A DNA stretch of 64,000 nt. It comes from Amorphophallus konjac (taxonomy: Eukaryota > Streptophyta > Magnoliopsida > Alismatales > Araceae). This document shows, in pieces, positions 1 through 10,169 of the stretch. Both the position numbers and the translations under genes were made by a program. Within the stretch, counting starts at the first letter, position 1, and each line of letters opens with the position of its first letter. A model generated the notes under the pieces. That model saw only the letters and a list, made by a program, of their open reading frames with translations, was not told the DNA's origin and ran no database searches. Where the stretch lies: contig CM040124.1 of assembly GCA_022559845.1 (NCBI GenBank), positions 68,905,491-68,969,490 of the forward strand. The letters run 5' to 3'.

Positions 1-657
1 CACCTCACTACCCACCATTCCGCCAATCCTTGCACCATCACCCGCCATACCCTCCTTCGTTACCCCTCCACTCAACCCTTCACCAATCACCACTCCGCCA
101 GGGCTCGTCAGACCAGCCTCCGCCATCCTCACCCCCATTGCTATCCCTTCTACTCACCCCACTGGGCCAATCAGGAGTTCATCTGATGCCGTGCCGGCAT
201 GAAACTTCACCCTCCGGAGCGGGCGTTTATTTCATAGAAGTTCTCTCTCTACTAGTGCACCTGCACCCGACCCCCCGATTCCTTCCTCAGCAGTTGAAGC
301 AGAAGAAACTGACCCCTTGCCGGGCACCATATATGATTTGTTACAGCACTTGGACTGGATGCCGGCCAAGATCTCAGTCCTGGAGTTAATCAAGAGGTCC
401 ACGCTACACCAAGATGTCCTAAGGGCTTTTCTGCAGAAAGTCATGGTTAGCGAGGACGTGGAGGTAGACAGTTTGCCGTTGGTGTTGGCCACTATCACAA
501 AGGGGCCATCTATTTCTTTTTCTGAGTCAGAGTTAGCACCCCCAGAGGCACAACAGATGCCACTATGTATTACAATTTCATTGAACAAAGTGGCCGTTGA
601 TTCAGCTCCAGTGGACACGGGAGCTTCTATTAATGTTTGTCCCTTGAGCACGTTGCG
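1..657 (+). pseudogene. E1 Tat-like gypsy element: gag tail and start of protease
   Basis: This is the upstream piece of element E1, cut off by the window edge on the left and by the insertion of E2 on the right. From about 242 the reading frame is open: an acidic linker, then a hydrophobic stretch, then the retropepsin active-site region with VDTGASINV near 597-640. D-T-G is the aspartic-protease triad. The reading stops being E1 at 657, and the rest of the protease resumes after 45188 on the far side of the nested insertions. The bases before about 240 carry stops in all frames I followed, so the gag part is decayed. The product would be a Gag-Pol polyprotein segment. Confidence is high for the protease motif, lower for the gag tail. 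Confidence 0.75.
653..657. other. Target-site duplication of E2 (TTGCG), left copy
   Basis: TTGCG lies directly before the E2 LTR start TGATGTGAAACC and recurs at 45184-45188 directly after the E2 LTR end CCCCCATCA. An exact 5-bp match is what an LTR-retrotransposon integrase leaves. Confidence 0.9.
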
Positions 658-2568
658 TGATGTGAAACCACCCTTGGACCTATTTTGCAAGCATTCAAGT
701 TGGGCAGCGGACTCACACTAGCGAGCTCACTCACTTGGCGCACATTAGTGCCCGAAGGCAACTTGGCGATGATGGAGAGGGTCCGAGGCGGGTCCTTGAG
801 GCCCCAAAGGTTGGCTAGCTTGGGGAGAACCTCAAATGGGCCTGGGATGCCCAAATCATGGGCGGCCAGCACACCAAGGGTGTGGGATGTAATGGTTCAC
901 TCATAACTCGCCCGCGGTGGTCACTCACGGCACTAGCAATTTAGGGCCGAGCTCTCATTCACCGTCTGAGGAAACAATGGCGATAATACTATGCTAGCAA
1001 TGAATTGAAACTAGCCAAGAGAGGGACCGAGGCTCACTTAGCCAGCGTGAAGACGCCGACTCCGGCCGGAGACGGGGGTGAGCGGGGAGGCGTGGGTATG
1101 CACCCGCACGCCGCGTCGACGGAGCTTCAAACCTGCGACCTGAATTAATACATGAACTACACCCCTTGCAAGGGGAGGGATCTCGGGGGTGGGGGTTAAG
1201 TTGATACAGCCAAAACTACGTCCACGCAGGGAGGGGCCTTCAGCCGGCCAAGCGAAAGGGGGAAAATCAAGCTAGAAACAAGAAAAGGTTGCCGAAGCCG
1301 ATTTTGACCATTCTCTGCGCTTCTGGATAGACAGTCGGTTCTCTTGACACTGCGGCCACTCTGGATTTTTTCTGAAGACGAAACTAGTGGGAAACTCTTT
1401 GTAGCTGGATCGGGAAGACACCAGAATTTTATTGATTTCTTCTGGTACCGCTGCTGGTCGGGGTAGGGGCTTGAACAGGGTAGCAGATCCTCTGTTCGGA
1501 CAGCTGCAGGTTCCCAACAGCAGGAAGCAGAGGGTTCCACGAGTGCTCCCGAGCTCGGAATCAGGTGCCATCAATGCCGTTGGAACCGTTGATGGGTCTA
1601 CTTCGAAGCCGAACTAACGGGGATGCCAAATGATGTCGGAGTAATCTGGTATCCTCTGAACACTGAAGTAGGGTCGGTGCAGACAGAGTGGAAACAAAAC
1701 TGCGCGCTCGGGGGAGAAAATTGATAACTTTCAGCTCCGGTCTCCAAAATGAACTCTGCTTCTTGAGGATGGTAGAAGACTCGAAGTAGAAGACTTTTGA
1801 TGGGGAACTCTTGATCCGATTCCCAATAGGAACATCGCAGACAAGCTTCAACTCTGGCTCTGGTCTCCTATCAGGGCAGCTTCGCGCAGTCGGGGGAGAA
1901 CGGCTCTCCCGGACCGATCGGTGTTTGGACGATGACGAAACCACCGCCGTTGTAAAGCTGACTGGAAGACGATTCCGATGATGTATGAAGCGCCTTCAGA
2001 AGCCTCAGGATGACGACGTGACACATTCTGCAAGTCGCTAGACTTCTGCCACCTGCAACCTACGAACTGTAGGTGGAAGGTGGTGGGAGAAATGGGGTAA
2101 ATGGAAGTGGAAATGGGGTGAATAGGTGTGGGAGTGACCCCTAGTTGTGAGGGGGCCTGGGAGGGGGTGTTCTAAGGTGTGGGAGAGAGAGAATGGGGTC
2201 TGGAATGGGGTGTTTTTAGTGGGTGAGAGAGGAGCTACGAATTTGGGACTTAGAGGGAGAGGAGGAAGGTAGGGGAGGCACAAGTGGGTGGAGGGAGTGT
2301 GAGTTTGAATTATCTTTGATGGGGGGTGATCAATGGTGGTCTTGGGGATGGGAAGAGGTGTCTTAGGAAGGTGGAGTGATGCTTGGGGAAGGGAAATGGG
2401 TAGTTGGGGGTTGGAGGGTGGGGTGGGGATTGGGTGGAGCTCTCTTGGGACTAGGGGGTGGAGTAAAGTGGGCTATGGGGAAGGGGAGAGGCCTTTAATG
2501 GGGTAGGTGGGAGAGGGGTGGTGGGGAAGGGGAGGAGAGAGAGGGTAGGGCGCAGCCCCCCTTGGGTG

Positions 2569-2600
<32 letters not shown>

Positions 2601-3062
2601 AGAGATAGAAAGAGAGAGAGGGGAATCCACCCCAATAGAGAGAGATATAATGAGAGAGAGGTCTAGTGGGATTTGGAATTCTGGATTTCAATATTAATGC
2701 AAAAGTTGTTACATATGAGATGAGTGGGGGGCTATTTATAGGCATTGGACTTTTCCTAAGACGAAAATGACCCTAACTAAATAACTATTGACCAAGCACT
2801 CCAAGGGAGGGGCGCCCCTGGACCTAGCCCATTAGTTGGGCCCAATAGCCTAACAAACCAACACAATGACACAAGACTTTGGTAGATAACCCTCTAACCT
2901 AGGTACAGGACTCAAATAAAGGAAAAATTACATGATGATGCCTCAAATAAAATGTAAAAATTACATGACTAGACTCAAAAAATTATGACGAACACAATGA
3001 CGCACGCTGATGAGCAATCCGAGCCTCAAAAGAAGTGGAGGGGGCGAGGGATGCCCCCATCA
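658..3062 (-). mobile_element. E2 3' LTR (element on - strand)
   Basis: A 2.4-kb long terminal repeat matching 42795-45183 along its whole length, with roughly 4% differences in the part I compared, mostly transitions. The ends form a short inverted repeat, TGATG and CATCA. On the minus strand a TATA box (TATAAATAGC, about 2731-2740) marks the promoter. The transcribed part holds a GA/CT microsatellite near 2570-2670. The plus-strand ORFs here are not conserved and are not genes. The internal side (3063 onward) starts with a purine-rich GGGGGTA on the minus strand, the polypurine tract, which makes this the 3' LTR. Confidence 0.9.
2569..2671. repeat. GA-rich microsatellite in E2 LTR
   Basis: Mostly uninterrupted GAGAGA with short breaks. 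The other LTR has the same tract at 44703-44782 but with fewer units, as expected from slippage. Confidence 0.85.
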
Positions 3063-4288
3063 TACCCCCGGGGTGGGGAAAACTCGACCTCGTCGAGTAT
3101 GGATCCACCGGGGAAGTAGTACACCAAAATGCAGCTCCGGGTGAACCACGATCTCCAAACTCAACCTTCGCTCATAGCCGGAGAAGGGCGCTTCAGCTCG
3201 TCAAAGTGGCTCGGACACACCCTCATGCTGGCATGGGATCTTGCTTGCCTAGTATTGCCGCCGTGTGCTCACGTCGGGCTCTCAGGCTAATTTGTGGTGG
3301 CACTCCGAGGGTGTCTCTCTTATGAGTGAGTGTGATGAATGTTGGAGGACCCGGACACCCATGTAGGTTCCTAGCATACATAAGACCAATGGTGAATTGG
3401 GGAGGACCGTTACACCCAAATAGGGACCACTCATGCTTCCTACTTGACATGTGGGTGATGTGAATGAATGGACCCGACTTTCTAATCATGCCAAGTGGTG
3501 TGTTGTGCCAAGACTTCTGCACTCCTATCCTAGAGATGACCTCCATGTGCATGGGTGTGGGGTGGCCCTTGATCTTCCATGTGAAAGGGTCGAAAGGATC
3601 TAGGAAGGTGGGTATCATGGAGAGGGGCTCTTCATTGTTTCCTAAGTGTATTTCACCCATGGTCATGGTTCCCTTGGTGTGGTCCGGGTCTTGGGAGAGG
3701 TGGGCTTGGTCCAACATGGTTGGTTGGGGTAGGAAAAGGTTGGTGGTGAGTAAGGTGGGTGGGTGTAGGAAGGGATCGAAGGGGTCATGATAAGGGTCAC
3801 TTAGGGAGAGGAACTCTAGGTCCTCATGGTCCTCACATAGTGGTGATTCATCCTCCTCTAGTGAAATAATTGGGCCGAAGTTTTTGGTGGGATGGTCGGC
3901 CATGAATGGAGGGCTCAACGTTCTACCCAAGATAAGCAACTCTAATTTATGGATAGCATCGGGCTTATCGGGTATAGGGAGGAATAAGAGAAGGTCACTA
4001 GTGTAGCAACCAATTGTGCACATTGAGGTGATGGACCCTATGCATAGGTGTAGGAGGCCAAGGCTCCTAGGTTGCTCGACCCTAGGGGTCAACATGCTAG
4101 TCATCTCTAATTGCCATGCTAAGCCCTTGAGAAGGTCCTCTAAGGTCTCCACTTGATAGGACGCTTGGATTGTGGTGTGATAGGAGAACAAGGGCACTAT
4201 GGGAAGGTCTTGTTCTATGGGAGGGAAAACATGGGACATGATGGGGTGATTTGGTCTCTCCTTTAGCCATCTAGCTAGGGGCCCATCT
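3063..4288 (-). pseudogene. E2 internal region, 3' half: extended Gag C-terminus and integrase-tail remnant
   Basis: Minus-strand ORF 3223-4239 is the downstream half of E2's extended Gag; the upstream half is at 41564-42717, separated by E3. The protein has acidic stretches, DPYHDPFDPF and a second LDPFDPF motif, and degenerate GCPGPP-type repeats. It then runs into a segment (LRARREH and onward) that aligns by eye with the sequence following the integrase C-terminal domain in sister element E6. In E2 the C-terminal domain itself has been deleted. The last 160 bp before the LTR continue this tail but are broken by stops. There is no protease, reverse transcriptase or RNase H. The DPFDPF region is not a domain I recognise. 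Confidence 0.7.
4284..4288. other. Target-site duplication of E3 (CATCT), left copy
   Basis: CATCT precedes the E3 LTR start TGATAGGATC and recurs at 41559-41563 right after the other end of E3 (GGGGCACAACA). The exact duplication defines E3 as 4289-41558 including the nested E4. Confidence 0.9.
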
Positions 4289-4620
4289 TGATAGGATCGG
4301 TGCGCTAGATTCAGAGGGGGGGTGAATGAATCCCACCCTTAAAAACTTTTCGCTCAATAAAAACTAGAACACCAACTAGAGCAAGATAGACAAACTGGAT
4401 GACTAAGCAGACTCTCTTTTGAATCGAAGAACAAACATCTATCTCGCGCCTAAACAATCAACTAGCAGAAGCGGAAGAAGGAAATCAACATACTGCAAGA
4501 TAGCAATATGAACGCTCAGACAATCTGTGAAAGGTGGTAGAAGATATGGAGCTAACGCACAAGGCAAACCACTGCACATATAATTTTTAGGTGGTTCGGT
4601 CACCAAGACCTACATCCACC

Positions 4621-4978
4621 CCTCACTCCAAACCGGAGTGAGGCTTCACTAGCTAATGCTAGAACCAGCAGACTCAGTCTGCGAACACTTGCTGCCAAAC
4701 AGCTTGACCAGGGGAACAACCTCCCCTCTTCCTCCAAACCGGAGGGACACTCCAAGTGACTCCCAGCCACTTGGAACCAGAGACTAGGTCTCTCTTCCTC
4801 CAGACCAGGAGGGAACACCTAGACTTGCAACCCACAAGACCAGAACCGGAGACAAGTCTCCCTTCCTCCAACCTGGAGGGAACCCAACAAGTGACTCCCA
4901 GCCACTTGCAACCGGAGACACAATGTCTCCCTTCTCCTGACTCCACAGGAGGAACCCGACCTCAATCCAGAGAGTCGG
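4621..4978. other. String of about 14 consecutive small hairpins in E3 R/U5
   Basis: Nearly every 15-25 bases is a perfect short inverted repeat. Examples: 4621-4643 (9-bp stem CCTCACTCC/GGAGTGAGG), 4649-4662, 4668-4682 (6 bp), 4691-4703, 4710-4727 (6 bp), 4731-4745, 4752-4774 (7 bp CCAAGTG/CACTTGG), 4779-4793, 4797-4812, 4848-4861, 4865-4879, 4888-4908, 4914-4930 (7 bp GGAGACA/TGTCTCC), 4934-4951 and 4956-4978. Stem sequences differ, so this is not one repeat copied, although CCTCC/GGAGG and AAGTG/CACTT recur. The same string is at about 13037-13395 in the partner LTR. It lies downstream of the TATA box, so it would be in the transcript leader. Function is unknown. Confidence 0.8.
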
Positions 4979-5358
4979 AAGAACAATGATGAACAGATAA
5001 CAAAAGAAAGGAAAAATAAGAAAGGAAAAATACACAGCGATCAGAAAGCTGTAAAGAAAGATAACATAGATATGGCTCCCATGGAGCTGACTGGCCTGGA
5101 TTTGATCCACGGTCCAGTAGACAGATCTTCATCGAGACTTCTTTCTTCATCTCCACGAACTCTCACTCTCTCTCTTCTCCTTCTCTTTTTCTCTTTCTTT
5201 TTCTGACACTCGATCGTGCAGACTCTCTCTATCTCTTCTTTTCTCTTCTTCTTCTTTTTCCTCTTCTGTTGCTCTCTGCCACACTTCTTCTTCACTCACA
5301 GTCTCGATCAGGCCTCTGCTGTTCTTCTCATTTTTTTTCTTCTAAGGAAGACATCTTC

Positions 5359-5478
5359 TATATATATACCAGCAGCTTAGGGCGTGTGCTTTCCACTTCT
5401 CCCGCCCAAGTGATGCTACCACGTGTCAGCATCTCAGCTTCTTGGATCACGTGCCAGGTGCCCACCTCGAGTCACGTG
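5359..5478 (-). promoter_or_regulatory. E3 LTR core promoter: TATA box with three G-boxes
   Basis: On the minus strand GGTATATATATAG (TATA about 5359-5368) is preceded upstream, within about 50-120 bp, by three CACGTG palindromes at 5420-5425, 5448-5453 and 5473-5478 (contexts CCACGTGTC, TCACGTGCC, TCACGTGCC). CACGTG/ABRE-type sites bind plant bZIP and bHLH factors in stress, abscisic acid and light responses. All three are kept in the partner LTR near 13836-13895. Transcription would start near 5330 and proceed to lower coordinates. Confidence 0.65.
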
Positions 5479-5559
5479 CCCAGACACATTAACCTCGTCC
5501 AACAATCCTGTCAGTTAATCAGTCGAAGACATTATTAGCTTAAGGCAATGTTCAGACTT

Positions 5560-7505
5560 CATTTAGCAAGCAAGGCAAGCATGGATGGCTGTACAGAGTT
5601 GATCGTGTGAGGCACGACGAGTGTACAGACTTCTTAACACATGCTGTAATATGCATATATGATGCAGTGTATAGACTTGCTGACACATGCTGCAGTATGC
5701 ATATGATACAGTGTATAGACTTGAAAAAAGCAATTCATATACAATGATGCAATGTTCAGACTTTGCTGAAGACTGCCAGTCGATGTATAGACTTGGCTGC
5801 GTGCTGCGTGCAGGTTGGCAGAGGATGTATAGACTTCATATATGCAAGTCTGTGGCATTGTACAGACTTTGTGGATGCAAGGCTGAAGCAATGTATAGAC
5901 TTCAATGGATAGACTTCGATGAGAACAATGCATGAACGTAGTGTATAGACTTGAATCACTAGATGCATGATGTACATGCTTCAACTCAATGTATAGACTT
6001 CACGACTGATGAATGCAATGCACTGAACAATGTATGGACTTACCGATGTGCAGACTTGCCAAGACAAATGAGCGATGTACATACTTGTGCAAGCAAAGTC
6101 TGTATAGACTTAGTCAGCAGACTAGCTTGATGTACATACTTGCTCGTTGTTCAGACATCATGGACGATGTACAGACATGCAAAGAGAAAGGCTGTACAGA
6201 CTTGATGAGCGATGCAAGGCAAAGGAATGTATATACTTCAAATGTATAGACTTGCCAACTGAGCGATGTACAGTCTTGAACAATGAAGCTCTGTACAGAC
6301 TTGATCAAGGCAAGGCAATCAAGTGTATAGACTTTCAATGTATAGACTTGCCAAAGGGTCGATGTACAGACTTGAACAAGGCAAAGTCTGTACAGACTTT
6401 GAGGTTCACAATGTATGGACTTTGGCAACATAACAGCTGTACAGACTTCCACTCAACTGCGATGTATAGACTTGCCAAGGGAAACGACGGTAAAGCTATC
6501 AGTGTATAGACTTTGAGTGCAACGTCGGTAAAGCTACCGATGTATAGACTTGCAAGTCGAACTGGTGGCTGTACAGACTTCACCTCGAGCTTCTACAGTG
6601 CAGTGTATAGGCTTAGAATCATATGAACATGGCGTTGTATAGACTTTGAGTGAGAGTCCAATGTGCAGACTTGCCACCGACCAATGCATTGACTTGATGG
6701 TTGTGAGACGATGGCCAAGACAATGCACAGACGGATGTATAGACTTAAGATGAGTGCATGAACAGTCGGATGTACAGACTTCACTTGAAATAGTCCGATG
6801 TACAAACTTGGGCTGAATGCATGAACAGGTCGTTGTACAGACTTGTAAAGCATGAAGGCCAATATAATGTATAGACTTACATGAGACGCTCAATGAGACG
6901 CTCAGTGTTTAGACTTATGCTGTGCAGACTTTGACTCAAATGTGCATATGAGACGCTGAACAAGACGATGCACAATGTATAGACATTAAGTGCAATGCAG
7001 AGGGCTATACAAACTTGGATGAATGAACAAGCATGAATGTATAGACTTTGAAAGACACTGCATGAACAATCCAATGTACAGACTTCCAAATGAAGTGATG
7101 AACGACACAATGTATAGACTTGGCCCCTTGATGAATGTACAGACTTGGCTTCGTGCTTGCTACAGGACAATGTCTAGACTTGATGCAACTTCAAAGCACA
7201 ATGTGCAGACTTTAGCAATGTAACGCAATGTACACACTTCATGAGATGATGGATGTACACACTTCAGCTACGTAAGCTACAGTGAATGTATGGACTTTAT
7301 GAAGACGATGCATGAGACGCGAACTCTGTAAAGACTTGGTGTTGCGACACTAGGAAATGTACAGACTTAGAATGCCTGCAGTCTATGCAATGTATAGACT
7401 TGGTGACTCGCGTGCTGTGCATTGTGCAGACTTGAAGTCTTGCAAGCTGTGCGGTGTTTAGACTTGAAGTTGCTGCAGCTATGCAATGTGTAGACTTCCA
7501 TAAGC
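5560..7505. repeat. Irregular array of more than 50 TGTAYAGACTT motifs in E3 U3
   Basis: An 11-base motif TGT-A-(C/T)-AGACTT, usually followed by G, C or T, recurs every 12-50 bases through nearly 2 kb, always in the same orientation (AAGTCTRTACA in element sense). Variants include TGTATGGACTT, TGTACATACTT and TGTGCAGACTT. The spacers are not repeats of each other, so this is not an ordinary satellite. It sits immediately upstream of the G-boxes and TATA box, where enhancer elements belong. The partner array is 13965-15825 plus 41233-41310. Confidence 0.9.
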
Positions 7506-7519
7506 AGAGAGATGCAGCA

Positions 7520-7665
7520 GATAAAATGACTAAACATGCTTTATGCAGCAGATAAAATGACTAAACATACTTTATGCAGCAGATAAAATGACTGAACATC
7601 AAATGCAATGAGTCACAGTGTAAGTAGATAAAATGACTGAGCATCTGAAAGACTGAACATATGAA
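7520..7665. repeat. GCAGATAAAATGACT repeats at the outer end of E3 U3
   Basis: Four or so copies of AGCAGATAAAATGACTRAACAT in tandem. The partner LTR (about 41334-41450) has one copy fewer, which accounts for most of the length difference between the two E3 LTRs. Confidence 0.75.
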
Positions 7666-7770
7666 TGACTGCTAAACTGAATCAACAAGGTCTTTCATGC
7701 ACACATGCATATGGTGACTTATAGTGTTTGCTATCATCAAAACCAATCATCAAGACCACAGAGGCACAAG

Positions 7771-7785
7771 AATCTCCCCCTTTTT
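7771..7785 (-). other. Polypurine tract of E3
   Basis: Minus-strand AAAAAGGGGGAGATT directly abutting the 3' LTR; this form is typical of plant Copia-superfamily elements and primes plus-strand DNA synthesis. Confidence 0.8.
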
Positions 7786-10169
7786 GATGATGGCAACACT
7801 ATGAGTCACACTGACTCAAGTCAAAACATTCTCCCCCTTTGACTTCAGCAAAAAGACATTAGTTTGAGAGAGGAAAAATAAGCAGATATGAAACAATTGA
7901 AAGAACATTTCTCCCTTTAACTATATGAAAGCACATTCTTCCCCAAAGAGCAATATGACTCAAATCAATTTCTCCCTTTTTTTTAAAAAACAATCATGCA
8001 GAGGTATGAATGCAGAGATGCAGATGCAACAAGAAATGTAATACCTCCCCCTAAGAATATGAATGCAGGGTCACAATTGATATGAGCATGATTCAATATG
8101 AGAAGGAAGCCCCCCCTGAATAGATACCAATTGATATGCATCTGTTGCATTTCTCCCAATTGATGTGGTTGAGATGGAGACCACAGTGGCATTCAAGGGT
8201 AAGTTCAGGTCAATGAACCAAGGACAGTGAGGAGAAGAGTTTCAAACACAAGAAGTTCAAAACAAGATTTTCAAGGAGATATGAATCTCATAAATCCAAA
8301 ACATAATTTTTCAAAGTCTTCCATTATAAGGGCTTATGAATGAATTTTATTGATCAGCATGGTTTAAACATGATGTATGCATCAATAAAATTCTGTATTG
8401 ATATCTAAAACCAAGGTTTAATAAAAATGAACCAAGCCCTCATAATTCTATCCTGATTATCCTTCCTTTCTCTTACACAATCAAATCTATTGACTTCTTT
8501 CAGAAATACATGCACTAGTATTGAGATCAAGCAATTATGAAGTCATGAGATTTTGTCTAGGGTTATAACAATTTGATTTTTGCATCATATTCAAATATTG
8601 TAATTTGTTCAACAAATTTTCATACTACAAATTTTACGAGCACTCTAGTTCAGTGTACACTTTGTAACTAGAGGATATATCTGGATCAGAGGCCAATATC
8701 CCTAAGCACTTAGTGTGACTAACAGTCATGCTTTATATGAACAGAGGTTACATTTACACATCATGACACACTGCAAATCATTTCTTTGATGAGTGAGTTG
8801 TATTTTTCAGTGTGCATGCCATTGCTCTGCCTGATTAACAATCATTCTTGAGCAGAGTTAACTATGGCACCTCATGACACAGTCCTTTGGACATGTGTTT
8901 CTCAGTGACCAAAGTCATTGCTCTGACTGAAATTAACCCTTTAGACAGTTCAGACAAATTCATTTGCTTCAAGTCAATAATAATTTCATGTACTTAACCA
9001 ATTAAAGTCATATATTCAATAGTGCAGATTTTAGAAGGTTTTACAAGGCACATCATGAAATAGTTGGTTAAGGTTTATAAAACATGATTCAGATATTTTT
9101 AAGAGAATTACAGACAAACTCCATGAACACATTAAACTTAAACCACATGAATTATTTCAGACATTCATAAAATCGTATAATAGAAGATTCCTAGTTCAAG
9201 TGTTTTTAGATTTATGATCGAAATAGTCCCATTGAAATCTTCATGAAGGACTGAAGGAATTCTGATACCAAATGATAGAAGAGATTTTGAGGCTCAAAGT
9301 TTTCAGAATATGATCAAGGTTTCTCAACAAAATCAATAAGGAAGGATATGCAATGAATTCTGACAAGTGTATGCATTTGACAACCTACATGCCATGCATT
9401 GACTCCCCCTCACAATATGCATTCAGTCAATCTTTTTGGCTTTTTCAATGTAGTGAAATGCAATGGTATTAACTACATGTATGCAAAGACATGCAAGGAC
9501 TCAACATTGATTGCCATGCAAAGACATGCAATCAACTACCCCTGAAAACATGCAATGTTTGCCATGAAAACTGAACATATGGATTTGTGATTCATGCTCA
9601 TTCAGACTGCCCTATCAAGCACTATGACCCATGGTACTAGGCGGAGACCCTGGTCTAAAAGACCATCTCACACATAGTAAAAGCCTCCAGACAGATTTCC
9701 CTGCCTTTTAGTGGCTTACTATTTAATATACCATAGAGATCAATCATGATAATTCAACATGCAGTCCTATATGCAATCCAGATTTTCAGTGAGCTATGCA
9801 ACTAAAAGATTTCAAACAACATTCATATGCAGTTCAGATTTTCAGAAGTTGCAATTTGTTTTCAGAGATTATGCATATCAACAACTATCAAACAACTGCA
9901 ATTGGCATATGTATGCATCAAATGCAGACAACCCTTTAAACACATATATGCACAGAACGCTCAGCAAGTGCATGATCAGAAACTAATGCAGATGGCAGAT
10001 GATGAATGAATATGTAAAAACAGATTTAATGTGCTATGCAGTAAAACTAAAAATAGGAAATGTAAGAAATTTACCTAAAAAGTTCAGGAAGGGGTTTTCA
10101 TTCTTGAGTACCTTAGATTAATCCCCTCTTTATTAATCAGCTTCCAAGGCACACCTGCAAGTTAGCAAA
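7786..10169 (-). mobile_element. E3 internal region without recognisable genes
   Basis: About 2.4 kb of AT-rich sequence between gag and the polypurine tract, where a complete Copia element would have protease, integrase, reverse transcriptase and RNase H. No long ORF and no trace of the integrase or YVDD polymerase motifs is visible on either strand. Either pol was lost and replaced, or the sequence is a long untranslated 3' region. I treat it as noncoding body of a non-autonomous element. Confidence 0.6.

Larger units (their letters stand above)
4289..7771 (-). mobile_element. E3 3' LTR (Copia-type gag-only element, - strand)
   Basis: A 3.48-kb LTR whose partner is 12706-15825 joined to 41233-41558. 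The copies match closely; I counted about five changes in the first 300 bp. In element orientation it runs from 7771 down to 4289: U3 with a dense short-motif array, three G-boxes, a TATA box, then a transcribed R/U5 region with a string of hairpins. The terminal CA seen in the partner is GA here, so one end has mutated. Minus-strand AAAAAGGGGGAGATT just outside the LTR is the polypurine tract. All ORFs inside are by-products of the repeats. Confidence 0.9.

Noticed and set aside
4600..5110. ORFs of 70-108 codons through the E3 hairpin string (also 13017-13527)
   Set aside because: They occur in several overlapping frames on both strands, reflecting the inverted-repeat composition; no start, domain or frame conservation supports them.
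5634..7223. Many small ORFs on both strands rich in MYRL or SIH/SVQ (also 13981-15634)
   Set aside because: They are translations of the TGTAYAGACTT motif array; no single frame is conserved between the two LTR copies beyond the motif itself.
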